DNA of 18,081 nucleotides. It comes from an uncultured Eubacterium sp. GTDB taxonomy: Bacteria; Bacillota; Clostridia; Lachnospirales; Lachnospiraceae. Shown piece by piece: positions 6,384 through 14,512 of this stretch (position 1 is the first letter of the stretch; each line of letters opens with the position of its first letter). Made by a program: the position numbers and the translations under genes. Below the pieces are notes generated by a model. It made no database searches and was not told where the DNA came from. It worked only from the letters and a program-made list of their open reading frames with translations. The stretch is from the NCBI GenBank assembly GCA_910579075.1, contig CAJTSV010000080.1:1-18081 (forward strand), given 5' to 3'.

Positions 6384-7373
6384 ATGGCTGGTTTTCAGGA
6401 TATTATAGGACACGGACAGATTATTGAACATTTACAGAATGCAATCAGGCTGGATAAGGTTTCACATGCTTATATTTTTAACGGGCCGGACAAATCCGGC
6501 AAGATGATGCTGGCAGAAGCCTTTGCGGCAGCTTTGCAGTGTGAGAAAAAGGGGACAGAAGGGTGCATGGAGTGCCATTCCTGCCGGCAGGCAGCAAGCC
6601 ATAACCAGCCGGATATTATTTATGTGACACATGAGAAACCGAATACAGTTTCGGTTGATGATATCCGCAGGAAGGTGAATCAGGATATTGCGGTAAAGCC
6701 ATATTCCAGCCGGTATAAAATTTATATTATCGATGAAGCGGAAAAGATGAACCAGCAGGCGCAGAATGCGCTGCTCAAAACAATAGAAGAACCGCCGGCA
6801 TACGCAGTTATCCTGCTGCTGACGACCAATGCCGATTTGTTTCTGCCGACCATTTTGTCCCGCTGCATTCAGCTGAATTTAAAACCGGCTGCCAGTGCGG
6901 TGATTAAGGAACATCTGATGAAAAAATACCAGGTGCCGGATTATCAGGCAGATATCAGCGCTGCTTTTGCGCAGGGAAATGTCGGAAGGGCTATTCAGCT
7001 TGCTTCCTCGGAACATTTTAATGATTTGAAGGATTCTGCGGTGCAGCTGATGAAGCGGGTCAAAGATATTGATGTTTATGAAATGGGCGAGGCAGTCCGG
7101 CAGATTGGCGAATACAAGATGTCTATCAATGATTATTTTGACATTATGCTGATATGGTACCGGGATGTGCTGATGTATAAGGCGACGATGGATGTAAACG
7201 GCCTGATTTTCAAGGAACAGGCGCATGATATTAAAAAGCAGGCCAGCCACAGTTCGTATCATGGCATTCAGGAAATATTGGAAGCTTTGGAAAAAGCGAA
7301 AATCAGATTAAATGCAAATGTGAACTTTGATGTAGTAATCGAGCTCCTTTTGCTGAAAATGAAGGAGAATTAA
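6384..7373 (+). CDS. holB: DNA polymerase III delta prime subunit
   Basis: A 329-residue clamp-loader subunit, which with delta and tau opens the sliding clamp onto primed DNA. The AAA+ core begins with FQDIIGHGQIIEHLQNAI. SHAYIFNGPDKSGK (27-40) is the P-loop, C53, C61, C64 and C67 form the zinc module, YIIDEAEKM (114-122) is the Walker B region, and LSRC (158-161) is the SRC arginine-finger motif of clamp loaders. The P-loop has Asp-Lys-Ser and ends in GKM instead of GKT, in keeping with a delta prime subunit that need not hydrolyse ATP. GGGGGAG precedes the start. ricT starts 3 bases after the stop. Confidence 0.95.
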   Translation: MAGFQDIIGHGQIIEHLQNAIRLDKVSHAYIFNGPDKSGKMMLAEAFAAALQCEKKGTEGCMECHSCRQAASHNQPDIIYVTHEKPNTVSVDDIRRKVNQDIAVKPYSSRYKIYIIDEAEKMNQQAQNALLKTIEEPPAYAVILLLTTNADLFLPTILSRCIQLNLKPAASAVIKEHLMKKYQVPDYQADISAAFAQGNVGRAIQLASSEHFNDLKDSAVQLMKRVKDIDVYEMGEAVRQIGEYKMSINDYFDIMLIWYRDVLMYKATMDVNGLIFKEQAHDIKKQASHSSYHGIQEILEALEKAKIRLNANVNFDVVIELLLLKMKEN

Positions 7374-7376
7374 AGA

Positions 7377-8282
7377 ATGACAAAAATCGTAGGAGTCAGG
7401 TTCCGCAACGCAGGCAAAATCTATTATTTTGACCCGGCAGATATGGAAATGGAGACGGGGACGCATGTTATTGTGGAGACGGCCCGCGGCGTGGAATTTG
7501 GCGTGGTGATGATTCCGCCAAGGAATGTGGAGGATGAAAAAGTCACGCAGCCTTTGAAGCCGGTTATCCGTATTGCTACTGACGAGGATGAAAAGCAGCA
7601 GCAGAGAAACAAGGATAAACAGGAAGGCGCTTATAAAATATGCCAGGAAAAGATTGAAAAGCACGGGCTGGAAATGAAGCTTGTGCAGGCGGAATATACC
7701 TTTGACAATAATAAGCTGCTGTTTTATTTTACGGCAGACGGCAGGATTGATTTCCGGGAGCTTGTCAAAGACCTGGCTTCGGTTTTCCGTACCAGAATCG
7801 AGCTGCGCCAGATTGGCGTGCGGGATGAAACGAAAATACTGGGCGGCATGGGGATTTGCGGCAGGGAGCTGTGCTGTTCTTCGTATTTATCAGAATTTGT
7901 GCCGGTTTCCATTAAGATGGCCAAGGAACAGAACCTGTCTTTAAATCCTACGAAGATTTCCGGGGTCTGCGGGAGACTGATGTGCTGCCTGAAAAATGAG
8001 CAGGAGACATACGAGTATTTAAACAGCAGCCTTCCTGAGATTAATGAATATGTGACGACAAATGACGGGCTGCGCGGGGAAGTCCAGAGTGTCAGCGTGC
8101 TGCGCCAGCTTGTAAAGGTCAAAGTAGATGTCAATGGTGAAAAGGAGCTGCGGGAATATAAGGTCAGTGATTTGAAATTCAAGCCGAAAAGACATAAAGT
8201 AAAAGTATCTGCCGAAGAAATCAAAAAGCTTTCTGTACTGGAAGACAGGGAAGGAAAATCGAAGCTGGATGTCGGAAAATAA
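7377..8282 (+). CDS. ricT: RicT (YaaT), PSP1-domain protein
   Basis: A 301-residue PSP1-domain protein. The domain runs from residue 1 to about 180 (IVGVRFRNAGKIYYFDP, ARGVEFGVV, YTFDNNKLLFYFTADGRIDFRELVKDL, RIELRQIGVRDE). It carries the conserved cysteines of RicT: GICGRELCC (Cys161, 166, 167) and GVCGRLMCC (Cys198, 203, 204). In Bacillus subtilis RicT joins RicA and RicF in an iron-sulfur complex that helps RNase Y process mRNA and affects sporulation, biofilm and competence. The C-terminal 60 residues are basic. AAGGAG overlaps the end of holB, so the two are coupled. The last 14 bases overlap the next gene. Confidence 0.93.
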   Translation: MTKIVGVRFRNAGKIYYFDPADMEMETGTHVIVETARGVEFGVVMIPPRNVEDEKVTQPLKPVIRIATDEDEKQQQRNKDKQEGAYKICQEKIEKHGLEMKLVQAEYTFDNNKLLFYFTADGRIDFRELVKDLASVFRTRIELRQIGVRDETKILGGMGICGRELCCSSYLSEFVPVSIKMAKEQNLSLNPTKISGVCGRLMCCLKNEQETYEYLNSSLPEINEYVTTNDGLRGEVQSVSVLRQLVKVKVDVNGEKELREYKVSDLKFKPKRHKVKVSAEEIKKLSVLEDREGKSKLDVGK

Positions 8283-9027
8283 AAGGATTGCAAATACCAG
8301 GCTGCGGGAAGGGGAACGGATAGACGAACTGCAGCGCAATGGATATGTTATTATTCAGGACCCGAAACGGTTCTGTTTTGGAATGGATGCGGTGCTGCTG
8401 TCAGGGTTTGCTCATGTAAAGGCCGGGGAGCGTGTCCTGGATTTGGGAACCGGGACAGGCATTATTCCGATTTTGCTGGAAGCGAAAACAGACGGAAGCC
8501 ATTTTACGGGACTTGAGATTCAGCCGGAAAGCGCGGATATGGCAAGAAGGAGTGTCGGGCTGAATCATTTGGAATCAAAGATAGAGATTGTGACCGGGGA
8601 TGTGAAGGGTGCTTCCAGTTATTTTGGAGCATCTTCTTTTCATGTCATTACGACAAATCCGCCTTATATGATAGGAAATCATGGGCTGCAGAATGCACAG
8701 GATGCGAAAACGATTGCCAGGCATGAAGTACTGTGCACGCTGGATGATATTTTACGGGAAAGCGCCAGGATGCTTCTGCCAAAGGGAAGGTTTTATATGG
8801 TGCACCGTCCGTTCCGCCTTTCGGAAATTTTTTGCAAAATGACTGGCTATGGCATCGAGCCGAAGCGGATGAAGCTTGTGCATCCATATGCTGACAGGGA
8901 GCCGAATATGGTGCTGATTGAAGGGCTGCGGGGCGGAAAGCCCAGAATGACCGTGGAAAAACCGCTGATTGTATATCAGGAACCGGGGAAGTATACGGAC
9001 GAGATATTGCAGCTGTATGGGTATTAA
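8269..9027 (+). CDS. trmN6: tRNA1(Val) A37 N6-methyltransferase-like (YabB/TrmN6)
   Basis: A 252-residue class I S-adenosylmethionine methyltransferase. The N-terminus (GERIDELQRNGYVIIQDPKRF, then FGMDAVLLSGFA) is the TrmN6/YabB signature. VLDLGTGTGIIPILL (56-70) is the SAM-binding motif I, and TTNPPYM (128-134) is the NPPY catalytic motif of N6-adenine methyltransferases. The E. coli relative methylates A37 of tRNA1(Val). The ATG overlaps the last 14 bases of ricT, which suggests translational coupling; a weak AAGGAAAA lies about 14 bases upstream. In Bacillus the same gene (yabB) sits between ricT and rsmI, as here. The family is sure; the tRNA target is by homology. Confidence 0.9.
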   Translation: MSENKRIANTRLREGERIDELQRNGYVIIQDPKRFCFGMDAVLLSGFAHVKAGERVLDLGTGTGIIPILLEAKTDGSHFTGLEIQPESADMARRSVGLNHLESKIEIVTGDVKGASSYFGASSFHVITTNPPYMIGNHGLQNAQDAKTIARHEVLCTLDDILRESARMLLPKGRFYMVHRPFRLSEIFCKMTGYGIEPKRMKLVHPYADREPNMVLIEGLRGGKPRMTVEKPLIVYQEPGKYTDEILQLYGY

Positions 9028-9061
9028 CCTGTGCTGCATACGCAATGTATAGGAGAATGAT

Positions 9062-9916
9062 ATGGCAGGGATTTTATATTTATGCGCGACGCCGATTGGG
9101 AATCTGGAAGATATTTCCCTGCGGGTGCTGCGTACATTAAGGGAAGTGGATTTAATTGCAGCCGAAGATACAAGAAATTCGATTAAGCTGCTAAATCATT
9201 TTGAGATAAAAGTGCCGATGACCAGTTACCATGAATTTAATAAAATAGAAAAAGCGCATCAGCTCGCAGAAAAGATGCACAGCGGAAAGAATATTGCCCT
9301 GATTACAGATGCAGGCACGCCCGGCATTTCAGACCCGGGCGAGGAGCTTGTGCGAATCTGCGCAGAGGAAGGAATCCAGGTCATATCCCTGCCAGGAGCA
9401 GCTGCGTGCATTACGGCGCTGACGGTTTCGGCACTTCCTGCGAGGAGATTTAGTTTTGAAGCATTTCTGCCGCGCGATAAAAAAGAACGCGGTATTGTGC
9501 TGAAAGAACTCCAGCAGGAGACACGCACTATGATTCTGTATGAAGCGCCGCATCATCTGGTGTCCACGCTGGAAGAACTGTATCAGGCACTGGGAAACAG
9601 GAAGATATCGGTGTGCCGCGAGCTGACCAAAAAGCATGAGGAAGTTATCCGGGCTTCACTGGAAGATGTGCTTGCATTATACCGGGAGAAAGAACCGCGC
9701 GGGGAGTATGTGCTTGTTATTGAGGGAAAGTCTTATGCGGATATCGAAAAGGAACAGAAGGAAGCATGGATGCAGATGAGTGTTTTTGAGCATGTGAAGT
9801 ATTATGAAGATAAGGGAGCAGGGAGGAAGGAAGCGATGAAGCTGGCAGCGAAGGACAGGGGAGTTTCGAAAAGGGATGTTTATCAGGAGCTGCTGGAAGG
9901 AGAGGGGAAAGTGTAA
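9062..9916 (+). CDS. rsmI: 16S rRNA (cytidine1402-2'-O)-methyltransferase
   Basis: A 284-residue protein of the tetrapyrrole-methylase fold. The start ILYLCATPIGNLEDISLRVL, then LREVDLIAAEDTRNSIKLLNHF and MTSYHEFN, is characteristic of RsmI. NIALITDAGTPGISDPGEEL and VISLPGAAACITALTVSALP are the SAM-binding loops, and FEAFLPRDKKER, YEAPHHLVSTL and VCRELTKKHEEV follow as in the family. RsmI adds a 2'-O-methyl group at C1402 in the ribosome decoding site. AGGAG precedes the ATG by 6 bases; the gap to trmN6 is 34 bases. The C-terminal 60 residues form the usual helical tail. A palindromic element begins about 10 bases after the stop. Confidence 0.95.
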   Translation: MAGILYLCATPIGNLEDISLRVLRTLREVDLIAAEDTRNSIKLLNHFEIKVPMTSYHEFNKIEKAHQLAEKMHSGKNIALITDAGTPGISDPGEELVRICAEEGIQVISLPGAAACITALTVSALPARRFSFEAFLPRDKKERGIVLKELQQETRTMILYEAPHHLVSTLEELYQALGNRKISVCRELTKKHEEVIRASLEDVLALYREKEPRGEYVLVIEGKSYADIEKEQKEAWMQMSVFEHVKYYEDKGAGRKEAMKLAAKDRGVSKRDVYQELLEGEGKV

Positions 9917-9926
9917 ATGCTTTGAG

Positions 9927-10158
9927 CGGACGCTGGATGAGAGGGACAGTTCTGTTTCGCTGTTCCGGTTCCAGAATGTAAGAATTTCCAAGTATTCTGC
10001 TTGTCCTGTTTTGGTACCGTGCGGACAGGCAGTTAGTTCGCCTTCGGCTAAAAACTGCCTTTCGGGCTTTCGCCCGCCTTGTTTGCAGTGCAGAATACCT
10101 GGAAATTCTAACATTCTTTCACAGTCACAGCGAAACAGAACTGTCCCTCTCATCCAGC
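9927..10158 (+). repeat. Large imperfect palindrome, copy 2 (complete)
   Basis: The arms 9932-10000 and 10090-10158 are 69 bp each. The outer 32 bp are perfectly complementary (beginning GCTGGATGAGAGGGACAG). Then comes an asymmetric internal loop (left TCCGGTTCC, right AGTCACAG-like), then an inner stem of 28 positions with two mismatches that includes AGAATTTCCA. The 89-base head carries CGGGC-TTTC-GCCCG and a GGCAGTT/AACTGCC stem. The loop word GGTACCGTGCGGAC (10013-10026) matches copy 1 at 12 of 14 positions. It begins about 10 bases after the rsmI stop and may also end transcription of converging genes. Confidence 0.85.
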
Positions 10159-10195
10159 TGGTATCGGCAAAGAGGAAAGTTTGTATAAATTTTTG

Positions 10196-10621
10196 TTATT
10201 GTTTGTAATATTTAAGCATATGTTCATAAATATTTCTGCTTTGTTCTTCATCTCCCCAGGATAAGGGGTCATCGGCATAGGTTAGAATATGAAAAGGTTC
10301 TGTATTTTGTATGTTTTCTGGGAGGTTTTCCCATAAGCCGGATATTTGGATTGCGAAAGATTTTATGTCTGGATTATTTTCATAAACTGTCTTTAATTTA
10401 TCCATTAGAATTGCGCCAAATTGTTCATAGTTAAGGTTTGAATAATCAAGATGTTTCCTTATATATAGAATGGATTCTTTTATATCTGGTTCCCATTCTA
10501 AATAGAGTAAATCATCATTTTCGGGATTTTCGAGAAACAGTTTATCGAGACGGTTCTTATATTCGTTTTCTGGTGTTAAGTTCTGATATAGTAAAATGGC
10601 ATAAACCAATAATTCTTCCAC
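10196..10621 (-). CDS. Hypothetical small acidic protein (141 aa), AT-rich orphan
   Basis: I do not recognise this protein. I choose GTG at 10621 as start because GGAGG sits five bases upstream (10627-10631). An earlier in-frame ATG at 10693 would take its first codons from the flanking repeat and has no comparable site. The product begins VEELLVYAILLYQNL, is rich in Asp, Glu, Asn and Tyr, lacks signal or membrane segments, and ends NIYEHMLKYYKQ, so it is probably a soluble cytoplasmic protein. Base composition is clearly more AT-rich than in its neighbours. It lies between palindrome copies 2 and 3, which face each other in opposite orientation, and converges on rsmI. Size and acidity would suit an immunity- or anti-restriction-type protein, but nothing in the sequence shows this. 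Confidence 0.6.
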   Translation of the reverse strand: MEELLVYAILLYQNLTPENEYKNRLDKLFLENPENDDLLYLEWEPDIKESILYIRKHLDYSNLNYEQFGAILMDKLKTVYENNPDIKSFAIQISGLWENLPENIQNTEPFHILTYADDPLSWGDEEQSRNIYEHMLKYYKQ

Positions 10622-10650
10622 TTTATCCTCCGGTTTACAGTGATTTATGG

Positions 10651-10781
10651 ACAGGATTTGGGGACACAGAGGCACCGGTCCGTCCGCAGCCATTATCCGT
10701 AAGCAGAAAACTTAGAACTTCTTGCTTTTCGCAGACGGAACACCAGAAGGAAAAAATTTCTCCATCCAGCGTCCGGGAACC
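10651..10781 (-). repeat. Palindromic repeat family, copy 3 (half element)
   Basis: Read on the minus strand it begins CCCGGACGCTGGATGGAGA as copies 1 and 2 do, with the outer arm at 10740-10770, TTCCG, and GAAAAGC...GAAGTTCTAAG as in copy 1. It ends in TGTCCCCAAATCCTGT (10651-10666), identical to copy 1 positions 1158-1173. The right arm that should follow is absent; the gene at 10621 starts instead. Orientation is opposite to copy 2. It lies about 14 bases from the stop of the DUF885 gene. Confidence 0.75.
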
Positions 10782-10795
10782 AGCAGCCTGACGCA

Positions 10796-12679
10796 TTAAT
10801 CTGCCGCTTTGTAAAACTTCGCAAAGTATTTCTCTAATATATAAAACGGTGCCGACCCCATATCCAGCAAAGCCGTATGAAATATCATCTCGGAAAAATC
10901 ATTTCCATAATAAGCCTTTGCCTGTTCTTTCAGTTCCAGAAATTCCAGATACCCGATATAATATTTCAGGTAATTTGCCGGATTTTCGATAATCGTCTGG
11001 TATATTTCTGAAATAACAGATACCTGTTTAATCCCATAGCTGCCCAGAAACTCCGCAGTGTCTGCCAGTGACCAGCCATCGTAATGCACACCCATATCAA
11101 TGGATGCATACAGGCTGAGTGTTGCATCCTGATTCAGCATCAGTGCCCGGGCTGCAGTTTCTTCCAGGCCGGTGTAGCCGTAAGAGAGCATTTCTACATA
11201 AGTTGCCCACCCTTCTGTAAATCCGCCATGATAGAGTATATAGCGGATAGGGGATAATTTTGCCGAATAGGAATATACGGTCTGGTATAAATGTCCGGGA
11301 TAGCCTTCATGTGCAAGCGTTGTAAACAGCTGGATATCGTCATAGTTGTTCCCGGAATTTATGTAAATGCAGTTTTCTGTAAAACGGTCCATAGGAGAAG
11401 TCAGGTAAAAGGCAGGAGATAAGAAATCCTGCAGCTTTTCATTGACATTTTTTATAGTATAGCCTGCTTTTGGCGCTGCCGGAAATGCGGACTGAATCTG
11501 TGTTTTTAAATGCTCGAGCATTTCTTCCGGGGTATTGTATGGAAGCAGGCTGGAAGAAGCTGCCGGGGAAGATGCAGTATCATTTTTTTGCCGCTTCTGT
11601 ATGGAAGCCGATGCAGATTTGGTCAGGACCGGAGCAAGCAGGGCCAGCTCCGACAGGCATCTGTCCCGCTGTGATTCGGTCATTTTCTGAAGCTGCGGTA
11701 TGCTGCGGGCGGAACCGGTGGAATTTTTTACAAGCAGCTCATAATAGGTTTTTCCATCTTCGAAATGGCAGAGTCCCTGTGCGTTTTTCCCTTCTTTTTT
11801 TAAGGCCTTGAGCACGGCTATGAGCTTGCGGTAGGCCGGATAAACATGGTCCTGCAGCAGTTCCTGATTCTGTTTCAGGTAGGATTTTTTTTCTTTTTTG
11901 CTCAGGGAACCTATCTGGTCAAGACGTTCTGCAAAAGCTGTTTCCCAGAAAGACTCGCTGGAATTGTCCGGGATAAATGCATGGCACTGCGTGATTAAAT
12001 TTTCCGCTGCCTTCTGGTTCATAAAAAGGCCGCGCTTTGCTTTTTCTTTTTCAAAGGCACAGACCTGGCTGAAATAGGTGTCATATTGTGAAAGCAGTTC
12101 CAGATAGTCTTCGACATCCTGTTTGGAATGGAAGGCATATTCGGCCAGCAGAATCGGGTATTCCGACTGCAGGCCGCCGGTAGAACTGAGCAGCTCATCG
12201 TAATAGTAATATGGTGCCATGTCCAGGCTGCGCTGGATGGAATCGTCCAGGATGTCGTAGGTCATCTGCGCCTGGACAGACATGGAAGAAGTGTCATACG
12301 CATGAAGCTCTTTTTGCATGTTTTCCAGGGATGCCAGCTGTGCGTCTTCGTTTTGGGAAGAAATTTCTCCAAATGTGACTGGATATTGTGCGATTTCTGC
12401 AGAGGAAGGGTCTGCCAGCGTATAATGCAGGTTTAAGGTGTTTGCGGTTATCTGGCTTTGAAACAGCTGCCTGAGCCAGGCGTCAAATTCTTTTTCACTT
12501 GTTTTCTGTCCGGCGTCCTGTGAATGCGTGTAAGAAGCGGTATCGATAATCATCGATGAACCGTTCAGCCTGTACAGCCCGAGGATTAGAAGAAGCGCAA
12601 ACAGTCCGTAGACGGGCAGAAGGAATGAGGAAGATAACTTTTTTTGTATGGATTGAAAGCTGGTTTTTAAGTGGCGCAT
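10796..12679 (-). CDS. DUF885 family membrane-anchored metallopeptidase-like protein
   Basis: A 627-residue protein with one N-terminal membrane segment (about 17-38, SSFLLPVYGLFALLLILGLY) after a basic start, so it is probably anchored with the rest outside the cell. The C-terminal half has the DUF885 signature: HEGYPGHLYQ (457-466) as the metal-binding motif and GGFTEGWATYVE with Glu489 as likely third ligand, a gluzincin-like arrangement. SPAFYLTSPMD and NCIYINSGN upstream are also typical. The substrate is unknown; the family is predicted to be peptidases. GGAGAATT precedes the ATG. The gene follows the alpha-glucosidase gene by 84 bases, and an 11-bp inverted repeat lies just before its ribosome binding site. 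It may share the transcript of the sugar genes. Confidence 0.85.
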   Translation of the reverse strand: MRHLKTSFQSIQKKLSSSFLLPVYGLFALLLILGLYRLNGSSMIIDTASYTHSQDAGQKTSEKEFDAWLRQLFQSQITANTLNLHYTLADPSSAEIAQYPVTFGEISSQNEDAQLASLENMQKELHAYDTSSMSVQAQMTYDILDDSIQRSLDMAPYYYYDELLSSTGGLQSEYPILLAEYAFHSKQDVEDYLELLSQYDTYFSQVCAFEKEKAKRGLFMNQKAAENLITQCHAFIPDNSSESFWETAFAERLDQIGSLSKKEKKSYLKQNQELLQDHVYPAYRKLIAVLKALKKEGKNAQGLCHFEDGKTYYELLVKNSTGSARSIPQLQKMTESQRDRCLSELALLAPVLTKSASASIQKRQKNDTASSPAASSSLLPYNTPEEMLEHLKTQIQSAFPAAPKAGYTIKNVNEKLQDFLSPAFYLTSPMDRFTENCIYINSGNNYDDIQLFTTLAHEGYPGHLYQTVYSYSAKLSPIRYILYHGGFTEGWATYVEMLSYGYTGLEETAARALMLNQDATLSLYASIDMGVHYDGWSLADTAEFLGSYGIKQVSVISEIYQTIIENPANYLKYYIGYLEFLELKEQAKAYYGNDFSEMIFHTALLDMGSAPFYILEKYFAKFYKAAD

Positions 12680-12690
12680 AATTCTCCAAA

Positions 12691-12722
12691 GTAAACAGGC
12701 AGCATGGATAGTGCCTGTTTAC
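12691..12722 (-). promoter_or_regulatory. Inverted repeat just upstream of the DUF885 ribosome binding site
   Basis: GTAAACAGGCA (12691-12701) and TGCCTGTTTAC (12712-12722) form a perfect 11-bp stem with a 10-base loop. In the minus-strand transcript it ends 4 bases before GGAG of the DUF885 gene. Without a T-run it is not a standard terminator; it could be an operator, an attenuator or a stabilising hairpin. Confidence 0.55.
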
Positions 12723-12763
12723 TGCTGATAGTCTTGCTTCCAATATATGAAAAATCCAGCGGA

Positions 12764-14440
12764 TTAGAACTGGCTGTTTTTATAAAGCACGAAGGCTTCG
12801 TAAGGCTTTACGGTGACGGTTTCTTTTTGGAGTGCAGGCTCCATATTTGCAATGATGCATTCTGCATCCCGGAATTCATCCGGTATGTGCAGGCTGCATT
12901 CCTGTTCGGAAAAGCTGCATACAGCCAGCAGTTTTTCACTGTCAAGTGTTCTGGTATAAACAAACAGATGTTCGTTTTCTTCAAGCAGCAGTTCGTATGA
13001 GCCGTATACAATGACAGGATATTGCCTGCGGAGTGCAATTAATTTTTTGTAGTAATGAAATACGGAATCGGGATTTTCTGTTTGTGCTTTGGCGTTAATT
13101 TCGCAGTAATTTGGGTTGACTGCTATCCATGGAGCTGCGGACGTAAATCCGGCATTTGGTTCATCCGACCACTGCATTGGTGTGCGGGCATTGTCGCGGC
13201 TTTTGAAGGTCATGCACGGCCAGAAGGTTTCGTGGGAAAGAGGCCCGTCTGCACACCATTCCTGATAAGCCCGGATGCTTTCGATGTCGCGGAATTCCTG
13301 CGGGTCCTGGAACGGGTAATTGGTCATGCCGAGTTCTTCACCCTGGTAAATGTAAGGAGTGCCCTGCATCATGTGAAGGCAGGTAGCCAGCATTTTTGCG
13401 GAAGCTTCGCGGTACTGCGGGCTGTCATTTCCAAAGCGGGACACGGCTCTTGGCTGGTCATGGTTATTCCAGAACAGGCTGTTCCATGCCTTGCCGTATA
13501 ATTCGTTCTGCCAGCGGGACAGTACTTTTTTGAGCACTGGCAGCGGCAGCTTTTCGTCTGTCCATTTTCCGTATTTTCCGTCCCCTTCGACATGCTCGAA
13601 CTGGAATACCATGTTGAGCTCCCGGGTGTTTTCTCCGGCATACTGTGCAGCCAGCTCTGTCGTGACGCCGGCAGTTTCGCCTACGGTCATAATATCGTAT
13701 CTGGATAATACCTTCTCATTCATTTCCTGCAGATATGCATGGACATTCGGGCCATGCACGCAGTATGGGCTGAAATCACCGTAAAGGCCGTTTTTGATTC
13801 CATCAGGCATTTCTTTTGTTTTGGATATCATGCTGATGACATCCATGCGGAAGCCGTCGATGCCTTTATCACACCACCAGGACATCATTTCAAAGATTTC
13901 TTTGCGCACAGCCGGATTGTCCCAGTTTAAATCCGGCTGCTTTCTGGAAAACAGATGCAGGTAATACATTTCCGTTGCTGAATCGTATTCCCAGGCAGAG
14001 CCGCCAAAGCAGGCACCCCAGTTGTTTGGCGGAGTTTCTTTATCCGCGCCATCCCGCCAGATATAGTAATCGCGGTATGGATTGTCCTTTGATTTGCGGC
14101 TTTCGATAAACCACGGATGCTCATCGGATGTATGGTTGACGACCAGGTCCATGACAATGCGGATATCGCGCGCATGGGCCTGTGCAAGCAGCTCGTCAAA
14201 ATCCTGCATGGTTCCGAATTCTTTCATGATGCTTTTGTAATTGCTGATATCATATCCGTTGTCGTCGTTTGGGGATTCGTATACCGGGGACAGCCAGATT
14301 ACGTCTATGCCCAGGTATTTTAAGTAGTCCAGCCTGCTGGTAATTCCCGGCAGGTCGCCAATGCCGTCTGCGTTGCTGTCCATAAAGCTGCGCGGATATA
14401 TCTGGTATATGACAGCTTCTTTCCACCATGTTTTTTTCAT
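12764..14440 (-). CDS. GH13 alpha-glucosidase, oligo-1,6-glucosidase type
   Basis: A 558-residue cytoplasmic enzyme (no signal peptide) of glycoside hydrolase family 13, close to subfamily 31, at full length. It has YQIYPRSF at the start, the calcium loop DSNADGIGD (21-29), DLVVNH (98-103), QPDLNW (168-173), GFRMD with nucleophile Asp200, TVGE with acid/base Glu255, and NNHDQPR with Asp328. The residue after the nucleophile is Val201. In Bacillus oligo-1,6-glucosidase and yeast isomaltase a Val here goes with alpha-1,6 cleavage, so isomalto-oligosaccharides or panose are likely substrates. AAGGAT lies about 10 bases before the ATG. It lies 72 bases after a paralogue, with the AraC regulator beyond. 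Confidence 0.92.
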   Translation of the reverse strand: MKKTWWKEAVIYQIYPRSFMDSNADGIGDLPGITSRLDYLKYLGIDVIWLSPVYESPNDDNGYDISNYKSIMKEFGTMQDFDELLAQAHARDIRIVMDLVVNHTSDEHPWFIESRKSKDNPYRDYYIWRDGADKETPPNNWGACFGGSAWEYDSATEMYYLHLFSRKQPDLNWDNPAVRKEIFEMMSWWCDKGIDGFRMDVISMISKTKEMPDGIKNGLYGDFSPYCVHGPNVHAYLQEMNEKVLSRYDIMTVGETAGVTTELAAQYAGENTRELNMVFQFEHVEGDGKYGKWTDEKLPLPVLKKVLSRWQNELYGKAWNSLFWNNHDQPRAVSRFGNDSPQYREASAKMLATCLHMMQGTPYIYQGEELGMTNYPFQDPQEFRDIESIRAYQEWCADGPLSHETFWPCMTFKSRDNARTPMQWSDEPNAGFTSAAPWIAVNPNYCEINAKAQTENPDSVFHYYKKLIALRRQYPVIVYGSYELLLEENEHLFVYTRTLDSEKLLAVCSFSEQECSLHIPDEFRDAECIIANMEPALQKETVTVKPYEAFVLYKNSQF

Positions 14441-14512
14441 AGCTGATGTTATCCTTTCTGATTTTATTTTTTGTGATTTTATTCTTTTTTCATTTATATT
14501 GCATTCTGTGAG

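Noticed and set aside
12691..12722. Intrinsic terminator between alpha-glucosidase and DUF885 genes
   Set aside because: The stem is good but is followed by TTTGGAG, which lacks a T-run and leads directly into a ribosome binding site.
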